Shown piece after piece: positions 55,319-64,000 of a stretch of 64,000 bases of DNA. The position numbers and the translations under genes are program-made. The number at the start of each line of letters is the position of its first letter. Within the stretch, counting starts at the first letter, position 1. This stretch comes from Peristeroidobacter agariperforans (GTDB taxonomy: Bacteria > Pseudomonadota > Gammaproteobacteria > Steroidobacterales > Steroidobacteraceae), in contig NZ_RYFW01000001.1 of NCBI RefSeq assembly GCF_004138335.1, forward strand, positions 186,001 through 250,000, read 5' to 3'. The notes under the pieces are model-generated. The model was not told the origin of the DNA, did not search any database, and saw only the letters and a list, made by a program, of their open reading frames with translations.

Positions 55319-56413
55319 TCAAAGACTGATGTAGTAGACGCGTCCGTCGCGCAGCTCGCGCCGGACGCGCCCCGCGTGCACCAGGTATTCCAGATGCGCC
55401 AGCGCCTCGCCAATCGCCAGGAACAGGTGCATGTCCTTCAGCTCCCGGCGAAACAGGAAGGGCAGCACGTCCAGCGCGACTTTTGGCTCGACACACAGCG
55501 TCGCAAGTTTGTCGAGCTGCTGCACGTGATGGCCGGTGAGATCGTCGATCCGCTGGCGCAGTCCGCGAAACGGCACGCCGTGCGCTGGCAACACCAGCGT
55601 GTCCTCTGACAGGGCGCGCAGCCGCTGCAACGACGACAGATACGAGCCGAGCGGATTGGGATCGGTGCTGTGGAACATGAAGCTGATGTTCGAGGAAATG
55701 GTCGGCAGCACCTGATCGCCGCTGATCAACACACGCGCCGCTGGGTTTGACAGGCACAAGTGGCCTTCGGCGTGTCCGTTGGTCTCCAGCGCGGTCCACT
55801 CGCCCGCTCCCCAACGAATCGTTTCTTCATCCGCAATGAACTGTTCGACCTTCGGCATGCCGCTGGTCATGCGGGCGAACCGGTCGGGACGAAACATCGC
55901 TCGGATTTGCAGCGCATCGGTCACGCCGTGCGAGCGGAAGAATTGTTCGGCTTTGTCGAAGTGCGCCTGGCCCTCGCCGCTCCACATCGCGTGCGCCAGC
56001 TCATGCGTCCGCCGCGACATGAGCACGGGCGCGCCCAGTCGTTCTTGCAGCCACTTCGCCAGACCGATGTGATCGGGATGAATGTGAGTAATGAAGACGG
56101 CCCGCAGCGGCCGCTGCGAGAAATACTCACGCTCCATGACTTCCCACGCGTCCTTGCCGACCGAGGCCGCCATGCCAGTGTCGACCACGACGCAACCGTC
56201 GTCTGTTTCCACCAGCCACACATTGATGTGATTCAGATCCAGCGGCAGCGGAATGCGCCCCCAGCGCACGCCCGGCGCAATCGTTACGCTCTGGCCGGAC
56301 GCAGGCGCCGGTGTGTCCACGTACTGCAGACGGCGCGGCGCTGAGGGAAACGCCTCACCTTCCGCGGTCACCGCTGGCGCGACGGAAGTATTGGCAGGGT
56401 CGGAGACGGTCAT
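55319..56413 (-). CDS. Metallo-beta-lactamase-fold hydrolase
   Basis: MBL fold with the metal motif THIHPDHIGLAKWL (HxHxDH), GHAEGHLCLSN (third His) and LISGDQVLP (Asp), and LPAHGVPFRG as the last His. A C-terminal winged-helix-like region (LEYLVHAGRVRRELRDGRVYYI) follows, as in LACTB2-like and related two-domain MBL proteins. Translation may begin at 56413 or 56425. Substrate unknown. It diverges from the M20 peptidase gene with 44 bases between starts. Confidence 0.85.
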   Translation of the reverse strand: MTVSDPANTSVAPAVTAEGEAFPSAPRRLQYVDTPAPASGQSVTIAPGVRWGRIPLPLDLNHINVWLVETDDGCVVVDTGMAASVGKDAWEVMEREYFSQRPLRAVFITHIHPDHIGLAKWLQERLGAPVLMSRRTHELAHAMWSGEGQAHFDKAEQFFRSHGVTDALQIRAMFRPDRFARMTSGMPKVEQFIADEETIRWGAGEWTALETNGHAEGHLCLSNPAARVLISGDQVLPTISSNISFMFHSTDPNPLGSYLSSLQRLRALSEDTLVLPAHGVPFRGLRQRIDDLTGHHVQQLDKLATLCVEPKVALDVLPFLFRRELKDMHLFLAIGEALAHLEYLVHAGRVRRELRDGRVYYISL

Positions 56414-56457
56414 CCCGCGTATCATGCGGCCTCTTGGCCGAAAGAGGAAATTCCACC

Positions 56458-57777
56458 ATGCGACTTCGCCCGAGCGCCCTGGCGCCCACCGCCCTGCTCG
56501 TTGCCCTCGCCTCACTGTCCTGTTCGCTGCCTGCGCAGGCGTCGTCCTCGGACGGCAAGGAGAAGGCGCTGATCAAACACGTGACGGCGGGTGAGCAAGC
56601 GTCCATCGAGCTGCTCGAGCAGATCGTCAACATCAACAGCGGCAGCATGAATTTCGCCGGTGTGCGTCAGGTCGGCGACATGCTTCGGCCGCGCTTCGAA
56701 GCGCTGGGATTCAAAGTCTCCTGGGTCGACGGCACGCCGTTCGGCCGCGCGGGCCACCTGGTCGCGACTCGCCCTGGCCGCGGCAAGCACGTGCTGCTGA
56801 TCGGTCATCTCGATACGGTATTCGAGCCCAATCATCCGTTTCAGCGCTGGCAGCGCGTCGACCAGAACATCGCTCGCGGCCCCGGCACGGCGGATATGAA
56901 GGGCGGCATCATCGTCGCGCTCGCAGCGCTGGATGCGCTTCGCGAGCAGAAGCTGCTCGACTCGTTGCAGTTCACCGTGGTCCTGCATGGCGATGAAGAA
57001 CTCCCCGGCCAGCCGCTCGACCTGGCACGCCGCGACCTGATCGAAGCTGCCAAAGCAGCGGACATCGCCGTCGGCTTGGAGAATGCCGCGGACAATCCGA
57101 AGAAGGCTGTGACCGCGCGCCGCAGCGCGACCGGCTGGGTCGTGAAAGTGAAGGCGAAGAGCTCGCACTCATCGCAGATTTTCTCCGATAACGTCGGTGC
57201 CGGCGCTGCCTATGAGCTGGGGCGCATTCTCAATGGCTTTTATCAGGAAGTGCGCGGCGAAGAATTCGTCACCTTCAATCCCGGCCTGATCGCCAGCAGC
57301 ACCCAGCTCGATTTCAACCAACAACCGCTCGGCGCGACGCTCTCCGGCAAGAACAACATCGTTACTCCGGTGGCGATCGCCTCCGGCGATCTGCGCACGC
57401 TCACGATGAAGCAGCTCGAAGACACGCGCGCCAAGATGCGAAAGGTCGTGGCTGCGAGCTTGCCTAACACCTCGGCGGAGATCGAGTTCACGGACAACTA
57501 CCCTCCGATGGCGCCCACGGAGGGTAATCGTAAGTTGCTGTCGATGTACGACGGCGTCAGCCAAGACCTTGGCTTCGGCCCCATCACCGAAGTGAACCCA
57601 CGCAACGCCGGCGCTGCCGATATCTCTTTCGCAGCCGATCACGTCGACATGGCCCTCGACGGTCTCGGCCTGCTCGGCGGCGGCTCGCACACACCGGATG
57701 AGTTCGCCGATCTGCGCACGTATCAGATTCAGACGCAGCGGCTGGCGGTGTTGTTGTATAGGTTGGGGAAGAGGTAA
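56458..57777 (+). CDS. Exported M20-family metallopeptidase
   Basis: Signal peptide to about residue 28. Metal and catalytic residues: GHLDTVFEP (His, Asp), GPGTADMKGG (bridging Asp), HGDEELPG (catalytic Glu-Glu) and LGLLGGGSHTPDEF (His). The dimerisation domain shows KAKSSHSSQIFSDN. 439 residues. This is the glutamate-carboxypeptidase-like M20 type, acting on peptides or acylated amino acids in the periplasm. GAGG precedes the ATG at 56458. Confidence 0.93.
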   Translation: MRLRPSALAPTALLVALASLSCSLPAQASSSDGKEKALIKHVTAGEQASIELLEQIVNINSGSMNFAGVRQVGDMLRPRFEALGFKVSWVDGTPFGRAGHLVATRPGRGKHVLLIGHLDTVFEPNHPFQRWQRVDQNIARGPGTADMKGGIIVALAALDALREQKLLDSLQFTVVLHGDEELPGQPLDLARRDLIEAAKAADIAVGLENAADNPKKAVTARRSATGWVVKVKAKSSHSSQIFSDNVGAGAAYELGRILNGFYQEVRGEEFVTFNPGLIASSTQLDFNQQPLGATLSGKNNIVTPVAIASGDLRTLTMKQLEDTRAKMRKVVAASLPNTSAEIEFTDNYPPMAPTEGNRKLLSMYDGVSQDLGFGPITEVNPRNAGAADISFAADHVDMALDGLGLLGGGSHTPDEFADLRTYQIQTQRLAVLLYRLGKR

Positions 57778-57863
57778 GAGGGTGCTTTGCGTGGGTGGGG
57801 CGCAGCGCCGAGACGACGGCACGTTGTTGCCCCATTTGCGTCCATGCTTACAGCAGCGTCCGG

Positions 57864-59057
57864 CTAACTCTGCCGCACGAGCCCATCGAGCGCGGTTGCG
57901 CTGCGGCTGTCAGGGAAGACTTTCGTTTCCAGCACGCCGTCGCTGATGCGTAAGTGCGCACCGAGCACGCCTTTGAAGACAGAGCGAAGGTCCAGCGTCG
58001 GTTTCAGATCGCGCTGTTGATATAAATCGCCATTGCCCAATCCAGGCCAGTCGGTGATGACGCGACCGCCGGCGATGGGGCCGCCGGCGAGGAAGGCGCA
58101 GGTGGCGGTGCCGTGGTCGGTGCCCCGGGTGCCGTTGACGGCGACCGTACGGCCGAATTCGGTGACGACGAGCACTGCGGTGTCCTTCCACGCTGCGCCC
58201 AGAGAGGAACGCAATGTTTCCAAGCCTTGATCAAGGCTGCGCAGGCGATTGGCGAGTTGGCCTTGTTCGGCTCCCTGGTTGGCGTGCGTGTCCCAGCCGC
58301 CGACTTCGATCACGGCGATGCGCGGGCCATCGGCGGCGGCCAGGAATTTACCGGCCGCTGATGTCACGGCGTTGAATCCGTTGAGCGGGTCGCGCTTGCC
58401 GCCGCCTGTAACCGCCATGCTTTCGCCCGCGATGCCGTCCGCCGCCAAAGCCGACTGCAATCGGGTGGCGAAATACTCGTCCGTCGAATATAGATCGGCG
58501 ATGCGTTCCAGAGTATCGGCGTCCGCATCGGGTAGTCGCGAAGGAGCCCAGGAATTTACGGCCGCATTACCCCGCAGCACCAAAGGAACATTCTGCGCGA
58601 GAGCGACGGCGATTTGATCAGTGGTGCGTTTCTGGGCCGCAGGCACGCCGGCAAGCGCGCGATTGAGCCAGCCGTCGCGAGCGCCTTTCAGCTCGGCAGT
58701 GCCACTCTCGAGCAGATCCTGGCCGTCGAAATGCGAGCGCTCGCGATAGGGAGAAGCGACGGCGTGAAATACGATCAGCCCCTTCTCGCGATACCGCTGA
58801 TAGAGATTCACCATCGACGGATGCAGAGCGAACATTCCATCTAGTTTCTGCGTGGGCGCGGTGATGGCCAACGCGCCCCGTTTGCCGGCGTAGTTGCCGT
58901 CGCCGTACGCAGGCACAGCGGCTAGCCCATCGAGCGCGCCACGCAAGATCACCAGAACAAGTCGCGCGTCCGCCCTGGTAGACGCGAACGGAATCCGAGG
59001 CAGCAACGTAGCAACGCCGCCCAGCACGGAAGAGATGACGAAGGCGCGCCTATTCAT
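57864..59057 (-). CDS. DUF1501-family Tat-exported protein
   Basis: A Tat-type leader MNRRAFVISSVLGGVATLLPRI (twin Arg) precedes a mature DUF1501 domain with an alkaline-phosphatase-like arrangement: LVLVILRGALDGLAAVPAY, GWDTHANQG, LVVTEFGRTVAVNGTRGTDHGTATCAF and GGRVITDWPG. Function not established. The start overlaps the stop of the preceding DUF1800 gene (ATGA), the standard partner arrangement in many bacteria. Confidence 0.93.
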   Translation of the reverse strand: MNRRAFVISSVLGGVATLLPRIPFASTRADARLVLVILRGALDGLAAVPAYGDGNYAGKRGALAITAPTQKLDGMFALHPSMVNLYQRYREKGLIVFHAVASPYRERSHFDGQDLLESGTAELKGARDGWLNRALAGVPAAQKRTTDQIAVALAQNVPLVLRGNAAVNSWAPSRLPDADADTLERIADLYSTDEYFATRLQSALAADGIAGESMAVTGGGKRDPLNGFNAVTSAAGKFLAAADGPRIAVIEVGGWDTHANQGAEQGQLANRLRSLDQGLETLRSSLGAAWKDTAVLVVTEFGRTVAVNGTRGTDHGTATCAFLAGGPIAGGRVITDWPGLGNGDLYQQRDLKPTLDLRSVFKGVLGAHLRISDGVLETKVFPDSRSATALDGLVRQS

Positions 59058-60490
59058 CGACGTTGAAACTCCGGGCTCGCCAGCAACAGTGTAACGCCCT
59101 GCGCCCCGCTTTCCGCTCGCGCAATTGCCACTCTCGTGCGCTCGGCGAGCGCGCTGCCGAGCGACGCCCCGCCGGCGTCGAGAGGTTGCAACTTCGAACC
59201 CATGCGCTTTCCCACCGCGCTCGACCATTCGATTCGTTTGAGCAGCGCATCGGGACCATCCCACTGACTGGCGGTGTCCGGCCAGCCAGCAGGCGAGCCC
59301 GGCGTATACGGCCGCTGACCCAGCAATTGAAACGGCGCAAGCATCTGCTCGGGGAGCGTCGGCACGAAGTCGAGCATGCGGAATGTCGAGACCACGAAAT
59401 CGTGCGGCGTCTTGAACTTCGCGGTCGTCCGCTCCCATGCTTCGGGACTTTCGACCAGCGCGCGATGCAACGACGGCAAGTCTCCATCCGTATCCCGGAA
59501 CACTTTCGTCAGCCGCGCGACCGCACTCTCCGGTGGCTCGTCTGCGATGAAATGACGCGTCAGCTTGGTCGCCAGATGCTTCGCTGTCGCCGGATGATCT
59601 GCGAGGTCTTTCAACACCGCCCGCGGCTGAGCCAAGCCATCTTCGCTGTAGCGCTTGCCGAGAATCGTCTTCGCCCCCGGCTCATGCGCCATCTGACGAA
59701 ACTGGAATTGCCCCGCCTGCTCGGACTCCTTGCCCCGAGCCCCCGCAACGGACCAACCCGTCAGCGCGCGAGCGAACGTCGTGACATCAGCCTGGGTGTA
59801 ACCGCCATTCACGCCGAGCGTGTGCAGCTCGAGAATCTCTCGCGCGAGGTTCTCATTGATGTCGAGCTTGCGATCACTCTTGACACGCCGTGAAGTTCGT
59901 TGTGCAAGCGGTGAGTTCGGCCCTATGGACGCCTGATTATCCAAATACAGAATCATTGCCGGATGCGCTTCGACCGCGAGCAGCAGATCGACGAAGCGCC
60001 CGCCGAGATTCGGTCGGATCGCTTCGTTCTCCAACGTAGCCGCCAGCCCGACGACTTGGGCCTTATCCGCGGACACAGCGAAATGATTGGTCCAGAAATG
60101 CACCAGCCGTTCCCGAAACGGCTCCTCGGTGCGAATCGCCAACCGATAGCGAGCGGCGACTTGATCGCGATACATCAGGCCGATCTGGCGGCGGCCGCCG
60201 TCTTTCTCGCCTTGTTGGCGCCGCTCTCGCAAAGCCTTGGCAAACGTCTGAAACGCCGTCGCGGAAGATGGCAACTCGGCCACCTCCCGCGGTACCGGCC
60301 GAGTATCTTCCACCTGCCGAATCAGCCAATTCCTTGCGTCGCTGCCGATGCCGGTCAACTCACCCGGCCGGGCGCCCAATCCGAAACGGTTGGCGGCGAT
60401 GATGGCATCGAGCGTCAACGGCCCATCCTCCGGCGATGACCCAATCCGATGAGTACATAACGCCGCCAGCGCCGGCCGGTTGACATCCAT
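59054..60490 (-). CDS. DUF1800-family protein
   Basis: 478 residues with the DUF1800 signature: AANRFGLGARPGE, RERLVHFWTNHFAVSADK, DINENLAREILELHTLGVNGGYTQADVTTFARALTGWSV and KTILGKRYSEDG. Function unknown; it is nearly always next to a DUF1501 gene, as here. No signal peptide is obvious, whereas the partner carries a Tat leader, so if the two act together the pair may be co-exported. Confidence 0.93.
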   Translation of the reverse strand: MDVNRPALAALCTHRIGSSPEDGPLTLDAIIAANRFGLGARPGELTGIGSDARNWLIRQVEDTRPVPREVAELPSSATAFQTFAKALRERRQQGEKDGGRRQIGLMYRDQVAARYRLAIRTEEPFRERLVHFWTNHFAVSADKAQVVGLAATLENEAIRPNLGGRFVDLLLAVEAHPAMILYLDNQASIGPNSPLAQRTSRRVKSDRKLDINENLAREILELHTLGVNGGYTQADVTTFARALTGWSVAGARGKESEQAGQFQFRQMAHEPGAKTILGKRYSEDGLAQPRAVLKDLADHPATAKHLATKLTRHFIADEPPESAVARLTKVFRDTDGDLPSLHRALVESPEAWERTTAKFKTPHDFVVSTFRMLDFVPTLPEQMLAPFQLLGQRPYTPGSPAGWPDTASQWDGPDALLKRIEWSSAVGKRMGSKLQPLDAGGASLGSALAERTRVAIARAESGAQGVTLLLASPEFQRR

Positions 60491-60562
60491 TCAGCACATC
60501 GTCGCAAACCCCTGGATATACTGGGCTGGCGGGAAAAAAGTACAGCCAGGGAGATTCTTCGG

Positions 60563-62578
60563 ATGAAGCATTGGTTGGCGGTCGGCGCGATCATCGTGTC
60601 ACTGTGCTCATGGAAAGGCGTACCGGAGGCCCTGGGCGCCGGGACAACTCTCCCTCCCGTCGCCGCCTTTGGCAACGTGGCGGCGATGACCAGCGTGGTG
60701 TTGAGTCCCAACGGTCAGCAACTCGCCTGGATCGATAACAGCGGCCCGCTGCAGGCGGTCGAGGCAATCGACTTCACCAGGAATGCCCGGTTGCTCCGAA
60801 TGGAATCCGAAGCGGAGCTCAAAATCCGCGATCTGGACTGGGCCGATGATGACACCTTGCTGGTTCACAACAGCATCACGCGCTCCGTGCCGCTGGCGAA
60901 CGGCTCCATGAGCGTGCCCGTCGACTGGCTGCGCATCAAGGCGATCAATGTCCGCACCCGCAAGAGCGTCATCCTGTTGCAGAAAAAGGGTGAGTTCTCC
61001 TATGTCACCGGCGCGCGCGTACTCACCCTGCGCACGGCCACGCCACGGCGCGTAGTGATGGCGAGCTGGGATTTCTCGGCGACCAACTATCGCCAGGAAA
61101 CTGGCTCGCGCCTGAGCGGCGGCCGTAAGGACTCCGGATGGACCTATAACTTGTTCGATGTCGACACCACCACCGGCGATGGCCGCATGCTCGCCGAGGG
61201 CACGCCGTTCACCTGCGATTGGGTGGTAGATATCAGCGGCCAGCCGGTAGCGCGCGTCGAATGGGAAGCCGAGCGTGAACGTTTCTCCGTGCTGTATCGG
61301 CGCGGCACGTCGTGGACACAAATATTCGAGCTCGCAACCGCTCGTCCGCCCGTCATCGCCGGATTGAGCGCCGACGGTTCGGCGCTGTTGATGTTTGGTG
61401 CGCTCGACCGGGCACACCAGGCACTCTGGCGCTTGCCCATCGATGGCAGCGCACCCCAGGCGCTCATCGAAGATGACGCGTACGATGTCTCCGCACCGAT
61501 CGTGGATCCGTACTCACGCGCGATCCTGGGTGCGTGGAAAGGCGGCCCCTCGCCCGAGATACAGTGGCTCGATGCGAGCGCTGAAAAGAAATCCGCAGCG
61601 CTGCGCAAGACATTCGGCGGCAGCCATGCGCACGTAATCGGCCGTTCGGCGGACAATTCACGCGTGCTGGTCGATGTCTCAACCTCGATCAAGCCATCGA
61701 CGTATTACTTGATCGACTACCAGCGCGGCGCGGCCGATGTCGTCGGTGAGCAATATCCCGGGCTGGTGGCGGCGACGCTGGGCGAAGTCCAGGTGATTAC
61801 ATACAAAGCGCGCGACGGTTACGAGATACCGGCCTATCTCACATTGCCGCCCGGCGCCGAAGGCAAACAGTTGCCGATGGTCGCACTGCCTCACGGCGGG
61901 CCGCAGGCGCGCGACGTCGGAGGCTTCGACTGGCTCGCGCAGTTCCTGGCGTCGCGCGGCTATGCGGTACTTCAACCACAGTTCCGGGGCTCGACCGGCT
62001 TGGGCGAGGCCCATGCGAAAGCCGGCTATCGCCAATGGGGCGGCCTGATGCAGGACGATGTCACCGATGCCGTCAAAGCGATGGTGGAACGCGGCGTGGC
62101 GGACCCGAAACGCATCTGCATTGCCGGCGCCAGCTACGGCGGTTACGCCGCACTGGCGGGAGCGGCGTTCACGCCCGAGCTATATGCCTGCGCGATCAGC
62201 ATCAACGGCGTGAGCGACCTGCCGCTGATGCTCGGCTACGAGAAATTATCGATGGGTTCGGAGTCGGATTCGGTCGCGTATTGGGCGGAACACATCGGCG
62301 CGGCCAACGACGAGAATGTCATCGCCAAATCCCCGGCCCGGGCCGCGCGAGGCGTTCGAGCGCCAATCCTGTTACTCCACGGCAGTAGCGATACCGTGGT
62401 GCCGCCGGTGCAGACACAAGTCATGTTCAAAGCATTGCAGGCGCACGGCAAGCCCTACAAGTTCGTCGAGCTGCCCGGCGAAGATCACTGGTTATCGCGC
62501 AGTGACACGCGCATCCGCGTGCTCACCGAAATGGAAACATTTCTGTGGAGCTATCTGGGGCCGCAAAATCGGGAGTGA
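60563..62578 (+). CDS. Exported S9-family prolyl-oligopeptidase-like peptidase
   Basis: A signal peptide (about residues 1-24) leads to a beta-propeller (TSVVLSPNGQQLAWID onward) and a C-terminal alpha/beta-hydrolase domain. The catalytic Ser is in CIAGASYGGYAALAG, the Asp in LLHGSSDTVVPP and the His in LPGEDHWLSR. 671 residues. It cleaves peptides or dipeptides in the periplasm; the exact subtype (acylaminoacyl peptidase versus dipeptidyl peptidase) cannot be told. It converges on the signalling gene that follows. Confidence 0.92.
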   Translation: MKHWLAVGAIIVSLCSWKGVPEALGAGTTLPPVAAFGNVAAMTSVVLSPNGQQLAWIDNSGPLQAVEAIDFTRNARLLRMESEAELKIRDLDWADDDTLLVHNSITRSVPLANGSMSVPVDWLRIKAINVRTRKSVILLQKKGEFSYVTGARVLTLRTATPRRVVMASWDFSATNYRQETGSRLSGGRKDSGWTYNLFDVDTTTGDGRMLAEGTPFTCDWVVDISGQPVARVEWEAERERFSVLYRRGTSWTQIFELATARPPVIAGLSADGSALLMFGALDRAHQALWRLPIDGSAPQALIEDDAYDVSAPIVDPYSRAILGAWKGGPSPEIQWLDASAEKKSAALRKTFGGSHAHVIGRSADNSRVLVDVSTSIKPSTYYLIDYQRGAADVVGEQYPGLVAATLGEVQVITYKARDGYEIPAYLTLPPGAEGKQLPMVALPHGGPQARDVGGFDWLAQFLASRGYAVLQPQFRGSTGLGEAHAKAGYRQWGGLMQDDVTDAVKAMVERGVADPKRICIAGASYGGYAALAGAAFTPELYACAISINGVSDLPLMLGYEKLSMGSESDSVAYWAEHIGAANDENVIAKSPARAARGVRAPILLLHGSSDTVVPPVQTQVMFKALQAHGKPYKFVELPGEDHWLSRSDTRIRVLTEMETFLWSYLGPQNRE

Positions 62579-62589
62579 CGCGCGCCCTC

Positions 62590-64000
62590 TCAGGCGCTAT
62601 TCATCAACTGCTCCATCGGCAGCATGTCCGCCTGCGCCGCGCGGCGGGCGGCGGCGAGCAGGTCGACGATGCGATCGTCGCTTCGGAGCACGAAACTGTT
62701 GCCGGCCTGTTGTTTGGCGTACTTCTTCACGTGCGCGAGCAGATGCGCAACCGCATCCGCACTGGTTGCGCCGATAGTCTCCGAGTCCAGCGCGGCAACA
62801 GACAGGGTGAGCAAGGGATACTTGCGCGGGCGACCGTCGCGATCGGTCGCAGTGATGGACTTTGCCGAGGCATGCTCGGGCGAATAGAAATCTGCGACGG
62901 TTTCACTGAATCGATTCAACACATTCACGACGCGCTCGCGCCAGTCCGCCGACCGCATGACGACCAGAAAATCGTCGCCACCCACGTGACCGACGAAATC
63001 CAGCCGCGCCGAGAAATGTTCCTTGAGCAGCCCGGCCAGGTGCAGGATCACCTGGTCGCCGTGCGCATAGCCATACACGTCGTTGTAGGGCTTGAAGGAA
63101 TCCAGATCGAAATACGCGACGATGAAACGTTTGCGCACTTCGATGAGCTTGTCGATGCTGCTGCGAACCGCGGCGTTGCCGGGCAGCAGCGTCAGCGGAT
63201 TGGAATGTTTCGCCGACTGCAGTTGCTGTTCCGTGATGAGCCGGAGCACGTCGATGGTCTGACCCAGGCCGTGATAGCGCCCCTCTTTGGTGATGACGAA
63301 CTCTTCGGTGAGTCGCGGCCGGCTTTTCTGCGTCACCAGGCGGCTGACCTGCTCCAGGCGCAGCTGCCCGTCGATGAGCAACGTCGGCGTCTCCATCACC
63401 GCGGTGACCGGCTTCTTGTTGAAGATCTCCGGGTGCAACGGTTTGGCGAGCAGGTCGAACAGGCGCTCGCGACGCACGACGCCGAGCGGCCGGCCGTCCT
63501 GCACGATCGGCAGCGTCAGTTGTTCCGGGTTGTCGCGAAACAAATCGGCGACTTCGGTAACGCGCATGTCCGGCGGCACCGGCGGCACGTACGTCGAGAT
63601 GTGCTCGGCGAGCAGCGCCGTGTAAGTAACGATGGAGCGATCTAGCGACTCCAGCTGCTGGAGCGCCGCGACCGGCGTCGAGCTGGGGCGACCGAACAAA
63701 TGACCTTGCAGCCGATCCAGGCCGAGATCCACGAGCTCGCGGCATTCGCGCTCGGTCTCGACGCCTTCGGCGATGACGCGGCAACCCATGGCGCGACCCA
63801 TGTCGAGCATGGAGCGCACGAACTCGAGCTTGGTGGCGTCGGCATCGATGCCGGTGACGAAATAACGATCGATCTTCACGTAGTCGGGTTTCAGCTCCGA
63901 CCAGGTGCGCAGGCCCGACGAGCCCGCACCGAGATCGTCGATGGCAATGGCGCAGCCCACCTCGCGCAGCCGTTGCATGGCCGAGCGCAGGCGGTCGTAG
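62590..64000 (-). CDS. EAL-CBS-GGDEF cyclic-di-GMP signalling protein (N-terminus beyond window)
   Basis: The frame is still open at the window edge. The visible part starts inside an EAL phosphodiesterase domain (AIDDLGAGSSGL, PDYVKIDRYFV, VIAEGVETERE), followed by a CBS-like pair (about 63300-63600) and a C-terminal GGDEF-type cyclase with VGGDDFLVV, an accepted GG(D/E)(D/E)F variant. Residues upstream of the DDLGAG motif, including the EAL signature itself, are outside the window, so catalytic competence cannot be judged. EAL-CBS-GGDEF is a recognised arrangement. Confidence 0.88.
   Translation of the reverse strand, partial: YDRLRSAMQRLREVGCAIAIDDLGAGSSGLRTWSELKPDYVKIDRYFVTGIDADATKLEFVRSMLDMGRAMGCRVIAEGVETERECRELVDLGLDRLQGHLFGRPSSTPVAALQQLESLDRSIVTYTALLAEHISTYVPPVPPDMRVTEVADLFRDNPEQLTLPIVQDGRPLGVVRRERLFDLLAKPLHPEIFNKKPVTAVMETPTLLIDGQLRLEQVSRLVTQKSRPRLTEEFVITKEGRYHGLGQTIDVLRLITEQQLQSAKHSNPLTLLPGNAAVRSSIDKLIEVRKRFIVAYFDLDSFKPYNDVYGYAHGDQVILHLAGLLKEHFSARLDFVGHVGGDDFLVVMRSADWRERVVNVLNRFSETVADFYSPEHASAKSITATDRDGRPRKYPLLTLSVAALDSETIGATSADAVAHLLAHVKKYAKQQAGNSFVLRSDDRIVDLLAAARRAAQADMLPMEQLMNSA

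Overview
This is a high-GC, gene-dense bacterial chromosome segment with no rRNA or tRNA gene, CRISPR array or insertion sequence that I could see. Several conserved orders point to a gammaproteobacterium: aroQ-accB-accC-prmA-(zinc-ribbon DUF3426)-dusB-fis-purH-purD, cutA-dsbD-tlpA, pilA-pilB-pilC-pilD-coaE, and nadE/sucD/sucC beside pilS-pilR. The last of these recalls Xanthomonadales and relatives such as Nevskiales or Steroidobacteraceae. FadL, a PQQ glucose-type dehydrogenase and an S9 peptidase fit a free-living aerobic heterotroph. The family assignment is inference from gene order, not from a marker phylogeny.

Layout. Bases 1-1352 hold the 3' end of a large repeat adhesin. Bases 1404-5420 (minus strand) hold nadE, sucD and sucC; sucD carries an unusual Lys/Ala-rich tail. 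Bases 5508-22549 form a type IV pilus region: the pilS-pilR two-component pair, a tightly packed glycan cassette (two GT2 enzymes, two GtrA proteins, a GNAT acetyltransferase and a WecE-type sugar aminotransferase), a minus-strand multi-pass membrane protein, an STT3/AglB-like oligosaccharyltransferase, then pilA, pilB, pilC, pilD and coaE. A textbook sigma-54 promoter precedes pilA, as expected for a PilR target.

Bases 22537-33630 carry fadL, a DUF72 gene, a betaine/choline-type ABC importer with fused binding protein and permease, a membrane PQQ dehydrogenase, a MoxR/VWA pair, and a stomatin/NfeD pair. Bases 33731-35908 are groES-groEL with both a CIRCE operator and a sigma-32-like promoter. 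Bases 36011-48430 are housekeeping: cutA, dsbD (with a duplicated N-terminal domain), tlpA, aroQ, accBC, prmA, dusB, fis, purH and purD. A palindromic tandem-repeat element sits directly against the prmA start codon.

Bases 48457-64000 are more accessory: a transmembrane Ser/Thr kinase with a Calx-beta ectodomain, dctA, a CheD-like protein without the catalytic Cys, an exported repeat protein, metallo-beta-lactamase-fold and M20 hydrolases, a DUF1800/DUF1501 pair, an S9 peptidase and an EAL-CBS-GGDEF protein cut by the window edge.

The most interesting hypothesis is a pilin glycosylation system. An archaeal AglB-type STT3 homologue retaining candidate metal ligands lies directly upstream of a major pilin with two N-X-T sequons. 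Genes for making and lipid-loading an acetamido sugar run co-directionally from pilS-pilR. The individual families are recognisable; their combination into one N-glycosylation pathway is inference.
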